The notes under the pieces are model-generated. The model was not told the origin of the DNA. It saw nothing but the letters and a program-made list of their open reading frames with translations, and ran no database searches. A stretch of DNA of 5,994 bases, from assembly GCA_050732575.1 (NCBI GenBank), contig JBOHRF010000328.1, positions 1 through 5,994 on the forward strand. Direction: 5' to 3'. The stretch's first letter is position 1, and each line of letters begins with the position of its first letter. Source of the stretch: JBBDWZ01 sp050732575 (lineage in GTDB: Bacteria; Gemmatimonadota; Gemmatimonadetes; Longimicrobiales; RSA9). Shown here piece by piece: positions 1 to 5,740 of this stretch. A program made the translations under genes and the position numbers.

Positions 1-350
1 CGTCCTGATACAGCAGCAGCACGAATGCCATTGTTGGCCAGCCACCACGCGTGCGCAACTCGGTTGGCTAGCTGATAGCAATCCACGTCCAGCTCGTCCC
101 AGCGCAGGGCCTCGCCCGCCAGCTCAACTTGCTTCAGCTGGGCGGTTGTGGCCCGCCGAAGTTCGGGGAACAGCTTGAGACACAGGTGGATCGAAACCTG
201 ACTTCGAAGACCAATTTCGAGCGCTCGATCGTTCGAATTGAAACTGACCGACTCAGGCCACCACAGCTGGCGCCGATCCCGACGCGCTCGCGCGCGCGCC
301 GACGGGATCTGCGCCCGAATTTCCGCTTCACTCAGTGTTTTCGTCGCCAT
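1..350 (-). CDS. DUF2442-like protein, C-terminus cut by window edge
   Basis: The frame is open from an ATG at 350 to the left edge (116 codons, no stop). The N-terminal 30 residues are polar and basic (MATKTLSEAEIRAQ, then an Arg-rich run). From about residue 33 the pattern fits DUF2442: a short beta-rich start (SVSFNSNDRALEIGL), then FPELRRATTAQLKQVEL at 61-77, a G-x-x-L-x-W turn (GEALRWDELDVD, 79-90) and a closing helix. DUF2442 has no firmly established biochemical function; it is often encoded beside DUF4160, as here. The start is supported by GGGAG (358-362) seven bases upstream. It overlaps the upstream DUF4160-like gene by 23 bases, so the two are probably translated together. The family call rests on pattern recall, without a profile search. 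Confidence 0.72.
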   Translation of the reverse strand, partial: MATKTLSEAEIRAQIPSARARARRDRRQLWWPESVSFNSNDRALEIGLRSQVSIHLCLKLFPELRRATTAQLKQVELAGEALRWDELDVDCYQLANRVAHAWWLANNGIRAAAVSG

Positions 351-582
351 GGTACGTCTCCCAGGCATTATTCAGTGCTTCGACGTTTGCTTCCATGATG
401 CGCACGGCCCGAACCACATCGGCGGTGTTCATCCTGAGAATCGCGCTGATCCGCGCGCCGCGCTCACTGGTTGGCAGCTCGATTCTGGCCCAGGCTCCAG
501 CTTTCCGCACGTGGATGTGGGCGGGCGCTACGTCAACCGTGCCCCGGCAGCGACCATTCCGGGACTGGGGCAACAATCGCAT
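328..582 (-). CDS. DUF4160-like small protein
   Basis: This 84-residue protein has the DUF4160 hallmarks: an N-terminal R-x-G-R segment, the P-A-H-I-H-V motif (residues 20-25), a beta pair (AWARIEL), then a helix rich in I, V and N (VVRAVRIMEANVEALNNAW, 56-74) ending in W-x-x-Y-H-G. Family members are usually 80-90 residues, so the length fits. The molecular function is unknown. The start is less certain than the rest: no purine-rich ribosome site lies just upstream, the frame stays open upstream to a stop at 661-663 without another ATG, and the usual family start (a short strand ending in Y-x-x-D/E-H) is poorly preserved, since the residues before P-A-H-I-H are TVDVA. It is the first gene of a two-gene unit with the DUF2442-like gene. 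Confidence 0.66.
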   Translation of the reverse strand: MRLLPQSRNGRCRGTVDVAPAHIHVRKAGAWARIELPTSERGARISAILRMNTADVVRAVRIMEANVEALNNAWETYHGDENTE

Positions 583-936
583 CGCTACGAGAGGTAAATC
601 CGACCCCAGTGGGTTCGATCTACGGGTCGGGGCTGATCTGCCAGCTCCAGGCGCCGTGATTCAGGCCCCATCTGTACGACAATCGTCCGTGGGGTGCAGT
701 TCGCACCGCTATTCAACGCGGCAGAATTAGCTGGCGCCTTGTGCGGACGGCCGCCCCTGACTCCATTCGCGCGCGCTGCTGCCGTTTTTCTTGCGTGAAC
801 GTGCACGCCCACCCATACGTCCCGCAGCAACCGCAACAACTGAGCGCCAAACGCCTTCTCCAGGATCCCACAAAGGAAATATCCACGAACAAAAACAACG
901 ACTGAGCCGCGCCCGCTTGAGGCCGATATGACAAAA
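583..936. other. Gene-poor stretch with no recognised gene
   Basis: No convincing coding sequence was found. A minus-strand frame is open from 971 to 585, but it overlaps the end of the pafC-like gene, has no ribosome site and gives a Cys/Arg/His-rich product. Its only suggestive part is a basic R-A-N-G-V-R-G-G-R-P run, a sort of tail seen in many unrelated small DNA-binding proteins. The stretch holds a T-rich run on the minus strand (TTGTTTTTGTT, about 889-899), 38 bases past the pafC-like stop, with only weak dyad symmetry before it; this could be a poor terminator. A clearer hairpin lies at 666-694. Confidence 0.5.
666..694. repeat. Imperfect hairpin upstream of the DUF4160-like gene
   Basis: CCCCA (666-670) pairs with TGGGG (690-694), and inside it ACGA (676-679) pairs with TCGT (683-686) around a CAA loop, with an asymmetric internal loop between the two stems. 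No T run follows on either strand, so this is not a standard intrinsic terminator. It lies about 85 bases upstream of the DUF4160-like start. It may be a leader structure or chance. Confidence 0.3.
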
Positions 937-1932
937 CTACTGCGCCAACGCGCGTGCACTGTCGCGTACATGCTCGCGCGCAGCGCGGGGCGTCAGCACT
1001 TCTGCGTCCTCGCCGTGTTGCAGGACGTGGCGTACCAGCCAGTCCAGGTCGGCCACGTGATGCGTGAGGATCAGCGCGCCGTCACTCTCGAATTCGGCAG
1101 CCACGATTTCCGCCAGCCAGCGCGCAATACGCGGTGAATAGCGGACGCGCACTTGTTCCGCCTCATCACCATGAAAGGCAAAGCCGCGCGTTCTGAGCAC
1201 GTCCGCGCTCGCGGTCAGACCGGACCGGTCGAATTGCTCCGACTCGACGCGCACGTTCAGCACGCGGTCCAGCCGGAACAGCCGCGGCTCGCTTTGATCC
1301 TGATCGTGAGCGTCCAGGTACCAGAGTCCGCGGTCATAAACCAGGAGCAGCGGTGCAACGCGGCGCGTCGCGCTGCTGCGCGCGAGCGGCTTCAGGTATT
1401 CGATGGTGCAGATGCGCTGCTGGCTGATCGCGTCAGCCAATGTGCCCACATGATCATCCGGCTCCAGTTCCACGTGCAGCGGGGGCGCCTGCTGGTCCGG
1501 CTCCACCGGGATCTCCGGCTGCGCTCGTGCGTGTGGTTGCAGCGGGTGTTCCGGCGCTTGCAACTCGCGCTCGAGCCGCTGCGCCAGGGCCAGTAACGCA
1601 GCGCGCCGCGGCCCGTCTGCTTCCGCGGCGAGGGCGCGCAGGCCGAGGCCCAGGGCCAGCGCTTCACGCACGTTGAGCCGCGCCGGTCGCTGGAACTCGG
1701 CGGGCGCGTGCACCCGCACTCGCTCCTGTTCGATGGTGATGGTAAAGGCATCGACGGAGCCGGCCGGGTGGTAGAACGCGCGGGTCATGGCCTGCTCCAG
1801 CTCGTGTACCACCGTGCGCGTGTCCTCGCCCAGCGCGCGGGCCAGCTCCACCAGCGACACGCCATCCGCCCGCGCCGCGACGGGCAGGATGTACAGCAGT
1901 CGGGCCAGTTGCGCCGACGATGGCTCAGACAT
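937..1932 (-). CDS. PafC-like WYL-domain transcriptional regulator
   Basis: This 331-residue protein starts MSEPSSAQLARLLYILP and resembles mycobacterial PafC: a degenerate winged helix (about 8-75), a short helix with L-N-V-R-E-A-L-A-L (86-94) and a helical linker. The WYL domain (about 160-230) has the eponymous W-Y-L at 204-206 and RLFRLDRV at 217-224, and is followed by a C-terminal WCX-type extension (about 258-325). In mycobacteria PafB and PafC act together as a transcriptional activator of the LexA/RecA-independent DNA-damage response, and WYL domains bind single-stranded nucleic acid. The ATG at 1932 is preferred over the frame's first ATG at 2019: it matches the family N-terminus and overlaps the upstream stop as ATGTCTGA, typical of translational coupling. 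An unusual Pro/Gln-rich linker (about 126-152) precedes the WYL domain. No Pup or proteasome gene is visible nearby. Confidence 0.85.
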   Translation of the reverse strand: MSEPSSAQLARLLYILPVAARADGVSLVELARALGEDTRTVVHELEQAMTRAFYHPAGSVDAFTITIEQERVRVHAPAEFQRPARLNVREALALGLGLRALAAEADGPRRAALLALAQRLERELQAPEHPLQPHARAQPEIPVEPDQQAPPLHVELEPDDHVGTLADAISQQRICTIEYLKPLARSSATRRVAPLLLVYDRGLWYLDAHDQDQSEPRLFRLDRVLNVRVESEQFDRSGLTASADVLRTRGFAFHGDEAEQVRVRYSPRIARWLAEIVAAEFESDGALILTHHVADLDWLVRHVLQHGEDAEVLTPRAAREHVRDSARALAQ

Positions 1933-3037
1933 CCGGAACCTCGTGCGCGTGCGCAATGACGCTGGCCATGTGCCGCAGCTGGGCCGCGAGCTCGGCCGGC
2001 TCCAGGATCTCGGCGTCACCCTGCAGGCTCAGCACCCAGCGCAAAAACGGATTGACCTGCAGCACCTCGAAGCGTCGCACGGTCGATCCATCATCCTGCT
2101 GCTGCTCGAGTGTGCCATACGCATTGCGCTCGGCCCAGAGGCTGTGCGGAAATCGGAACCGGACGCGCACGTGCATCGTTTCTTCCGCCTCACCCAGCTC
2201 CCAGGCCTGGCGGCCCACGTAATCGTCCACCTTGAAATCGGCCGGAACCTGGTAGTCGGGCGAGTTGGGCGAACGCTCATTGGCCGCAACCTCGGACATG
2301 CGCCCCACCCGGAACACGCGCACATCGTCACGCATCTGGTCGTGGCCGATCAGGTACCAATGTCCGCGCTGGAAGAGCAGACCGTAACCCGCCACTTCAC
2401 GTTGTGTCGCTTCGTCGCGGTGAATGCCCTGATAGCGGAAGCGCACGCGCTTGCGGGCCAGCAGCGCATCGGACACCAGGCGCAGCGTCTCGCTCAGCTC
2501 GGAGCCGCCCGGAGGTTCCAGCATAAGGACATGATCGGCCCGCGCGAACGCGGCGGGATCGATGTCGAAGGCAAGCTTGCGAAAGGCTGAGCGCGCCGCG
2601 AACTCCAGCGGAAACGATGGCACGCGGGCAATCCGTTCCAGCGCATCCATGGCGAGCCCCGCATCCTGCTCGCGCAACTCCACGGTGTCCACGCGATTGC
2701 GCTCGGAATACGACGCTTTGCGCGGCGCGCGCTGAACCAGCTTCACGTAGGGCAGGTAGAAGTCGCGCCGGTCGATGGCATATCCCTCACGCTGCTCCGC
2801 ACCGTAGCTCACAGTGAAGGGAACCGTGCGTATGGGGATGCCGGCCTGACGCAGCTCGTCCTTGTCGCGCTCGAATGTGCGCCGCGCGCTGGCCCGGTCG
2901 GTCTCGCTACCCGTGTTCCACTTGGCCGAATAGGCCGGGACCTTCTGCATCAACTCATCCACCTCAACAGGCAAGCGACGACCCACCAGATAGGCGATCA
3001 GGTCGAGATGGCGCTGAAGCTTGGTTGGCTTGCTCAT
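1925..3037 (-). CDS. PafB-like WYL-domain transcriptional regulator
   Basis: This 370-residue protein is the first gene of the regulator pair. The N-terminal winged helix (about 4-95) carries the PafB-type signature FERDKDELRQAGIPIRT (55-71) followed by GYAIDRRDFYLP (85-96). A helical linker (about 120-170) leads to the WYL domain (about 185-255) with W-Y-L at 227-229 and VRVFRVGRM at 239-247. A WCX-like C-terminal region (about 286-355) follows. In this family the WYL region is the ligand or single-stranded DNA sensor and the N-terminus binds promoter DNA. GAGG (3045-3048) sits seven bases before the ATG. Its promoter region carries a RecA-NDp-like element facing this gene, so self-control is plausible. 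A generic YafY-type WYL regulator is the alternative, but the order, the overlap with a PafC-like partner and the N-terminal signature favour the PafBC type. Confidence 0.88.
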   Translation of the reverse strand: MSKPTKLQRHLDLIAYLVGRRLPVEVDELMQKVPAYSAKWNTGSETDRASARRTFERDKDELRQAGIPIRTVPFTVSYGAEQREGYAIDRRDFYLPYVKLVQRAPRKASYSERNRVDTVELREQDAGLAMDALERIARVPSFPLEFAARSAFRKLAFDIDPAAFARADHVLMLEPPGGSELSETLRLVSDALLARKRVRFRYQGIHRDEATQREVAGYGLLFQRGHWYLIGHDQMRDDVRVFRVGRMSEVAANERSPNSPDYQVPADFKVDDYVGRQAWELGEAEETMHVRVRFRFPHSLWAERNAYGTLEQQQDDGSTVRRFEVLQVNPFLRWVLSLQGDAEILEPAELAAQLRHMASVIAHAHEVPDV

Positions 3038-3044
3038 ATATAAA

Positions 3045-3048
3045 CCTC
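3045..3048 (-). promoter_or_regulatory. Ribosome binding site of the pafB-like gene
   Basis: GAGG on the minus strand, seven bases before the ATG at 3037. It supports this start. Confidence 0.6.
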
Positions 3049-3049
3049 G

Positions 3050-3072
3050 TTGTCAGACCCCATTCGTAACAT
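3050..3072 (+). promoter_or_regulatory. RecA-NDp-like (PafBC-type) promoter facing the lipoprotein operon
   Basis: The published mycobacterial RecA-NDp consensus, as I recall it, is tTGTCRgtg, eight bases, then TAnnnT. Here TTGTCAGAC (3050-3058), eight bases (3059-3066) and TAACAT (3067-3072) match every strongly conserved position with the exact spacing; only the weak 'tg' of gtg differs. Transcription would begin near 3079, leaving a leader of about 40 bases that contains the ribosome site at 3107-3113. It lies right beside a pafBC-like pair. Use of this motif outside Actinobacteria is inferred. Confidence 0.5.
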
Positions 3073-3090
3073 ACCGGCGTGAGCAGACAG
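3068..3090 (-). promoter_or_regulatory. RecA-NDp-like promoter facing the pafB-like gene
   Basis: Reading the minus strand, cTGTCTgct (3090-3082), eight bases (3081-3074) and TATGTT (3073-3068) fit the RecA-NDp layout with exact spacing and one mismatch in the core (T where R is expected). Its -10 box overlaps that of the plus-strand copy by five bases, so the two promoters could not be occupied by polymerase at the same time. Transcription would start near 3061, about 25 bases before the pafB-like ATG. Confidence 0.4.
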
Positions 3091-3106
3091 TCCATCAACC
3101 AAAGTC

Positions 3107-3113
3107 GGAGAGG
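3107..3113 (+). promoter_or_regulatory. Ribosome binding site that sets the start of the collagen-like lipoprotein
   Basis: GGAGAGG lies seven bases before the ATG at 3121. It argues against the in-frame GTG at 3079, which sits at the expected transcription start, and the GTG at 3115, which is too close. Confidence 0.65.
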
Positions 3114-3120
3114 CGTGAAG

Positions 3121-3543
3121 ATGCGCAAGAGTTTGTTGCTGCTATGCGCGCTCGTGGTCGCGTGCGAGGGTCCGATGGGCCCCGAAGGTCCGGCCGGACC
3201 CGTAGGGCCGACGGGGACGCAGGGACCTCAAGGCCCGCAGGGACCACAAGGCCCTCCCGGGATAAGCATCGTTTCCGCGACGCAGGTCATCACGGCGTCG
3301 ACCTCGGGGGGCTACAGCGCCAGCGTGACGTTGCCCGGCGTGCGGGCAAACCGCGCTGTCATAGGCTGCTTCCTGCGCAGTCCAACCGGAGTCATCTGGG
3401 TGATCGGCAAGGATGCCGATGGCTCTTTCCTGGACGCCTGTCTGGCCGGCGACACCACGAGCGGATTGCTGGTGTCGTTTTTCACCAACGATTCGTTCTG
3501 GAACGGCTACACGTTCATGGTTACCGCGGCGTACTCGCCGTGA
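3121..3543 (+). CDS. Collagen-like (Gly-X-Y) lipoprotein
   Basis: This 140-residue predicted lipoprotein has a basic-hydrophobic signal (MRKSLLLLCALVVAC), with the lipobox ending at Cys15. The mature protein begins almost at once with ten uninterrupted Gly-X-Y triplets (17-46; GPM, GPE, GPA, GPV, GPT, GTQ, three GPQ, GPP), the collagen pattern that makes trimeric triple helices. A globular tail of about 93 residues follows (48-140). It is beta-rich with two cysteines (83, 107) that could form a disulfide and an aromatic end (SFWNGYTFMVTAAYSP); I do not recognise a named domain. A likely picture is a lipid-anchored trimer with a short stalk and a C-terminal head; ten triplets is short and helix stability is uncertain. 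It is divergent from the pafB-like gene and 46 bases from the next lipoprotein gene. Confidence 0.85.
   Translation: MRKSLLLLCALVVACEGPMGPEGPAGPVGPTGTQGPQGPQGPQGPPGISIVSATQVITASTSGGYSASVTLPGVRANRAVIGCFLRSPTGVIWVIGKDADGSFLDACLAGDTTSGLLVSFFTNDSFWNGYTFMVTAAYSP
3169..3261 (+). repeat. Gly-X-Y coding repeat
   Basis: A tandem nine-base unit (GGNCCN times a third codon) encodes the collagen-like stalk. It is clearest at about 3223-3258, where GGACCTCAA, GGCCCGCAG, GGACCACAA and GGCCCTCCC follow one another. The copies differ mainly at third codon positions, so the protein pattern looks selected rather than freshly duplicated. Confidence 0.8.
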
Positions 3544-3589
3544 TGTCCTGACGTGTTGCCGCCAACATCCAACTGAGAGGGAGGGCGTC

Positions 3590-4033
3590 GTGAAATATCA
3601 ATGGTGCAGTGTGCTGGCACTGACAATGTTGCTGTCGGGTTGCTCCGACTCCGCGACGGACGTCGATACAACCATATCGGGACGCTGGTCCTACAACGCG
3701 TCGAACATCGTGGCGGGCAGTATCAACTGCAGCATTACCGGCGTGACGATAAACCTGACCCAGTCCGGCTCGACATTCTCCGGCACCACGCTCGGCGGCA
3801 CATTCCGCTGCAGCGCACCCGGAGTGGCCCCGATCGTTGAAGACCTGGGCAGCGACGTGATCGCGAACGGCCAGATCAACGGCAATTCCGTGACCTTCGA
3901 CATCAGCACGCCGGACATCCACAACACCGGGACCCGGTCCGGCAATTCCATATCAGGTCAGATTACCATCCGGCTGGTGCTCTCCACGGGCGTGGTCAAC
4001 CTGGTGGGCAGCTTCAGTGCGGTACGGTCCTGA
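3590..4033 (+). CDS. Small beta-rich lipoprotein of unknown function
   Basis: This 147-residue predicted lipoprotein begins at GTG 3590, with GGAGG (3580-3584) five bases upstream. The frame is open further upstream to 3413, but that part overlaps the collagen-like gene and lacks a signal peptide. The signal peptide ends in a textbook lipobox, L-S-G-C, at Cys18, followed by Ser at +2. The mature domain opens with I-S-G-R-W-S-Y (29-35), alternates hydrophobic and Ser/Thr/Gly residues throughout, and has two cysteines (47, 74) that may pair. Repeated turns such as GSTFSG, NGQINGNSVTF and SGNSISGQITI suggest an eight-or-so-strand barrel or sandwich, lipocalin-like in outline. I recognise no named family. 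It is probably the second gene of an operon with the collagen-like lipoprotein. Confidence 0.82.
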   Translation: MKYQWCSVLALTMLLSGCSDSATDVDTTISGRWSYNASNIVAGSINCSITGVTINLTQSGSTFSGTTLGGTFRCSAPGVAPIVEDLGSDVIANGQINGNSVTFDISTPDIHNTGTRSGNSISGQITIRLVLSTGVVNLVGSFSAVRS

Positions 4034-4086
4034 GCACGACCTCGCCGTCAGACTCCCTGAATACCTTCGGAGATTCGAGAACGACT

Positions 4087-4118
4087 GCCCGGCGCCCGCG
4101 TTGACGCGCGTGCCGGGC
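4087..4118. terminator. Hairpin between convergent genes, probable shared terminator
   Basis: GCCCGGC (4087-4093) pairs with GCCGGGC (4112-4118). Inside it CGCG (4097-4100) pairs with CGCG (4105-4108) around a TTGA loop, joined by one G-T and one C-G pair and a C-C mismatch. This gives a stem of about 14 positions. It lies 53 bases after the plus-strand lipoprotein stop and 15 bases past the minus-strand PLA2-like gene stop. No T run follows on either side, so termination efficiency is uncertain. Confidence 0.55.
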
Positions 4119-4133
4119 TCGTTGCTGTTGGCG

Positions 4134-5573
4134 CTATGGCATCGACAGACCCCGATCCGAGAGGAATTTGTCGTAGATAGGGCCATTCTGACAGCTCGCG
4201 CTGGTATCGATCAGATAGTGGCGGCGCGTTTCGGCCATGGCCGGCCAGGCATCCCAGAAGGCCGTCCAGCGCGCGCTCCCGCGCTGGATACGTACACCAT
4301 CTTCGTACAACTCTTCCGACTCGATACCGTAGCGCACAATGCACGTGGCGAGGACGATGTCGACCGCGTTACTGGTGCTCAGCTCGTGATTGTCCTTCTG
4401 GGCATCGTGCTCCATGCATACAGCATCAATCGGGTCCCGCGGTTCGTAGTTTCCGACATTGGCAAAATCGTGGAAGAAATCCTGGTCAGGATGGCCGGCG
4501 CCGCAATAACGCCCATAGAGTCCTATGTTGGAAGCGTCGGAGAAGATGTATCCACCAAATGGACCCGGTCTGCGCGACAGATTGGAGCGCTTCAGAACCG
4601 GGAAACATTGCGAGAAGAGTCTCTCAGAATTTCCGGTCCAGGGCCACCATTCTTCATTGTCTTTTTCGACGTCGCAACGGTCCGCCATCGTGCGCAGCCG
4701 CGCCTCATCATAACGCAGGGCTTCGGGATCCTTGCGCTGGCTCCTGTTGGCTGAATTGAGCGGCAGCGCCGCCCGATACGTGATGTAAACGAACCCGGGA
4801 GAAATCTTCCACGGCACAGAGCCCTCTACCGACGTCCCGGTCGCACGCGCAACAATTTGGCTCGTGCCCTCACCTGTGCTGATGGTCTTGTATTGCCATT
4901 TTACGCCATCGAGTTTGGAACCCGTGGTCGTGGCCAGCCCGGTATTGGTATCGATCGTCGCGATGGTGAGATCCGATGACCTCCATTCGAACGTCTGCCT
5001 CGGAATCACGACGCCGTTCGCATCTCGCGCCACGGCCGTGAATTGTTGCCTGGCCGGCATCCTGGTGTAGCTCAGATGCGGCGTAACCGTCACACTATGC
5101 ACTTCCTGAAACACGCGGACTTTCAGCCGGGATCCCGGCTTGCCGGTCAACGTGACTCGCAGGTCATTGTTCGCTTTCAGTGAGACTGCTTTGCGAGTGT
5201 AGCGCGATGGCGGACTCAGGCCCTGCCCGTTGAGCACAACCAGCGCATTTGCGCCCTGGTCACCGAAGTCGTCGATCTCGATGATGTAGGCGCCGGCAGG
5301 GTCGCCGGGAAACGTGTGCGTATGGGTTTCGGGTTGCCCTTTCGCGCGCGTGTAAAGTTGTGGGCCGAATGCGCATGTCGGGCAGATGCTAGAGGTCGCG
5401 CCCACTCCGTTCGTTGCGGCACCGAAATTTTCGTTCGGGGTCAGCCCATCAGGTCGCGTCGTTCGATCCGCATCACAGGCTGCCATGCTCAGGACCAGCA
5501 GCAGGCCAGTCCTGACGCCAGACCGCGGCGCGCCGTTGATTGCCTTGCCGATCCTGCTGGCGTTGATCCGCAT
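4134..5573 (-). CDS. Lipoprotein with Ig-like domain and C-terminal phospholipase A2-like domain
   Basis: This 479-residue protein starts at ATG 5573, set by AAAGGAG six bases upstream; an upstream in-frame ATG (5711) would bury the signal peptide. A basic N-region and hydrophobic core (GLLLVLSMAAC) end at Cys33, followed by Asp at +2. Residues about 64-157 form a beta-rich region (CPTC, then ALVVLNGQGLSPPSRY, NNDLRVTLTGKPGSRLKV) seen in surface proteins of this type. Residues about 158-256 fit a Big-2 Ig-like fold (VTVTP, FTAVARDANG, FEWRSSDLTIATIDTNTG, SQIVARATG). Residues about 345-415 carry secreted PLA2 marks: Y353-G-R-Y-C357-G-A-G360 (calcium loop), P378-x-D380-x-x-D383-x-x-C386-x-x-H389-D390 (active-site His-Asp) and D405 six before C411, like Asp99-Cys105 of PLA2. 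PLA2 enzymes hydrolyse the sn-2 ester of phospholipids with calcium. Activity is inferred; an inactive or lipid-binding role is possible. Confidence 0.85.
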   Translation of the reverse strand: MRINASRIGKAINGAPRSGVRTGLLLVLSMAACDADRTTRPDGLTPNENFGAATNGVGATSSICPTCAFGPQLYTRAKGQPETHTHTFPGDPAGAYIIEIDDFGDQGANALVVLNGQGLSPPSRYTRKAVSLKANNDLRVTLTGKPGSRLKVRVFQEVHSVTVTPHLSYTRMPARQQFTAVARDANGVVIPRQTFEWRSSDLTIATIDTNTGLATTTGSKLDGVKWQYKTISTGEGTSQIVARATGTSVEGSVPWKISPGFVYITYRAALPLNSANRSQRKDPEALRYDEARLRTMADRCDVEKDNEEWWPWTGNSERLFSQCFPVLKRSNLSRRPGPFGGYIFSDASNIGLYGRYCGAGHPDQDFFHDFANVGNYEPRDPIDAVCMEHDAQKDNHELSTSNAVDIVLATCIVRYGIESEELYEDGVRIQRGSARWTAFWDAWPAMAETRRHYLIDTSASCQNGPIYDKFLSDRGLSMP

Positions 5574-5579
5574 CGACCA

Positions 5580-5586
5580 CTCCTTT
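5580..5586 (-). promoter_or_regulatory. Ribosome binding site that sets the start of the PLA2-like lipoprotein
   Basis: AAAGGAG on the minus strand lies six bases before ATG 5573. It is the strongest Shine-Dalgarno match in the window and decides against the ATG at 5711. Confidence 0.8.
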
Positions 5587-5740
5587 CGGAGCCTCTGCCT
5601 GCTGAATCGGGATACCGCGTATGCCCTGATGATGACCTGACCTGTCGTTCCAGGGCAAGCGGATTGAGAAACAGGGAAATTTGTTGCCGGATAGTGTGTC
5701 GCGCAGGCCACAACTTCCAGTACAAACGCCGGTGCAGTCT

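Noticed and set aside
585..971. Minus-strand open frame of 128 codons between the pafC-like and DUF4160-like genes
   Set aside because: It overlaps the pafC-like end in another frame, lacks a ribosome site, has odd composition and matches no family I know.
1933..2019. N-terminal 29-residue extension of the pafC-like protein from ATG 2019
   Set aside because: The extension is Arg/Ser-rich out-of-frame coding of the pafB-like gene; ATG 1932 matches the family start and the stop-start overlap.
1787..2590. Long plus-strand open frame (267 codons) antisense to the pafBC-like genes
   Set aside because: It lies opposite two well-supported WYL genes; its product is His/Arg/Ala-rich with no recognisable domain, as expected for the complement of GC-rich coding DNA.
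3079..3120. GTG start at 3079 for the collagen-like lipoprotein
   Set aside because: It would add 14 polar residues before the signal peptide, has no ribosome site, and coincides with the predicted transcription start; ATG 3121 has GGAGAGG seven bases upstream.
3169..3261. Gly-X-Y repeat as part of a phage tail fibre
   Set aside because: The protein has a lipobox directly before the repeat and no phage genes are near.
4017..4754. Plus-strand open frame (245 codons) antisense to the PLA2-like lipoprotein
   Set aside because: It overlaps the lipoprotein end and the terminator hairpin, has no ribosome site and no recognised domain, and faces a strong gene on the other strand.
5636..5720. RecA-NDp motif upstream of the PLA2-like lipoprotein or the nuclease fragment
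   Set aside because: TGTCG occurs at 5643-5647 and 5697-5701 on the plus strand, but neither has TAnnnT at the required spacing.
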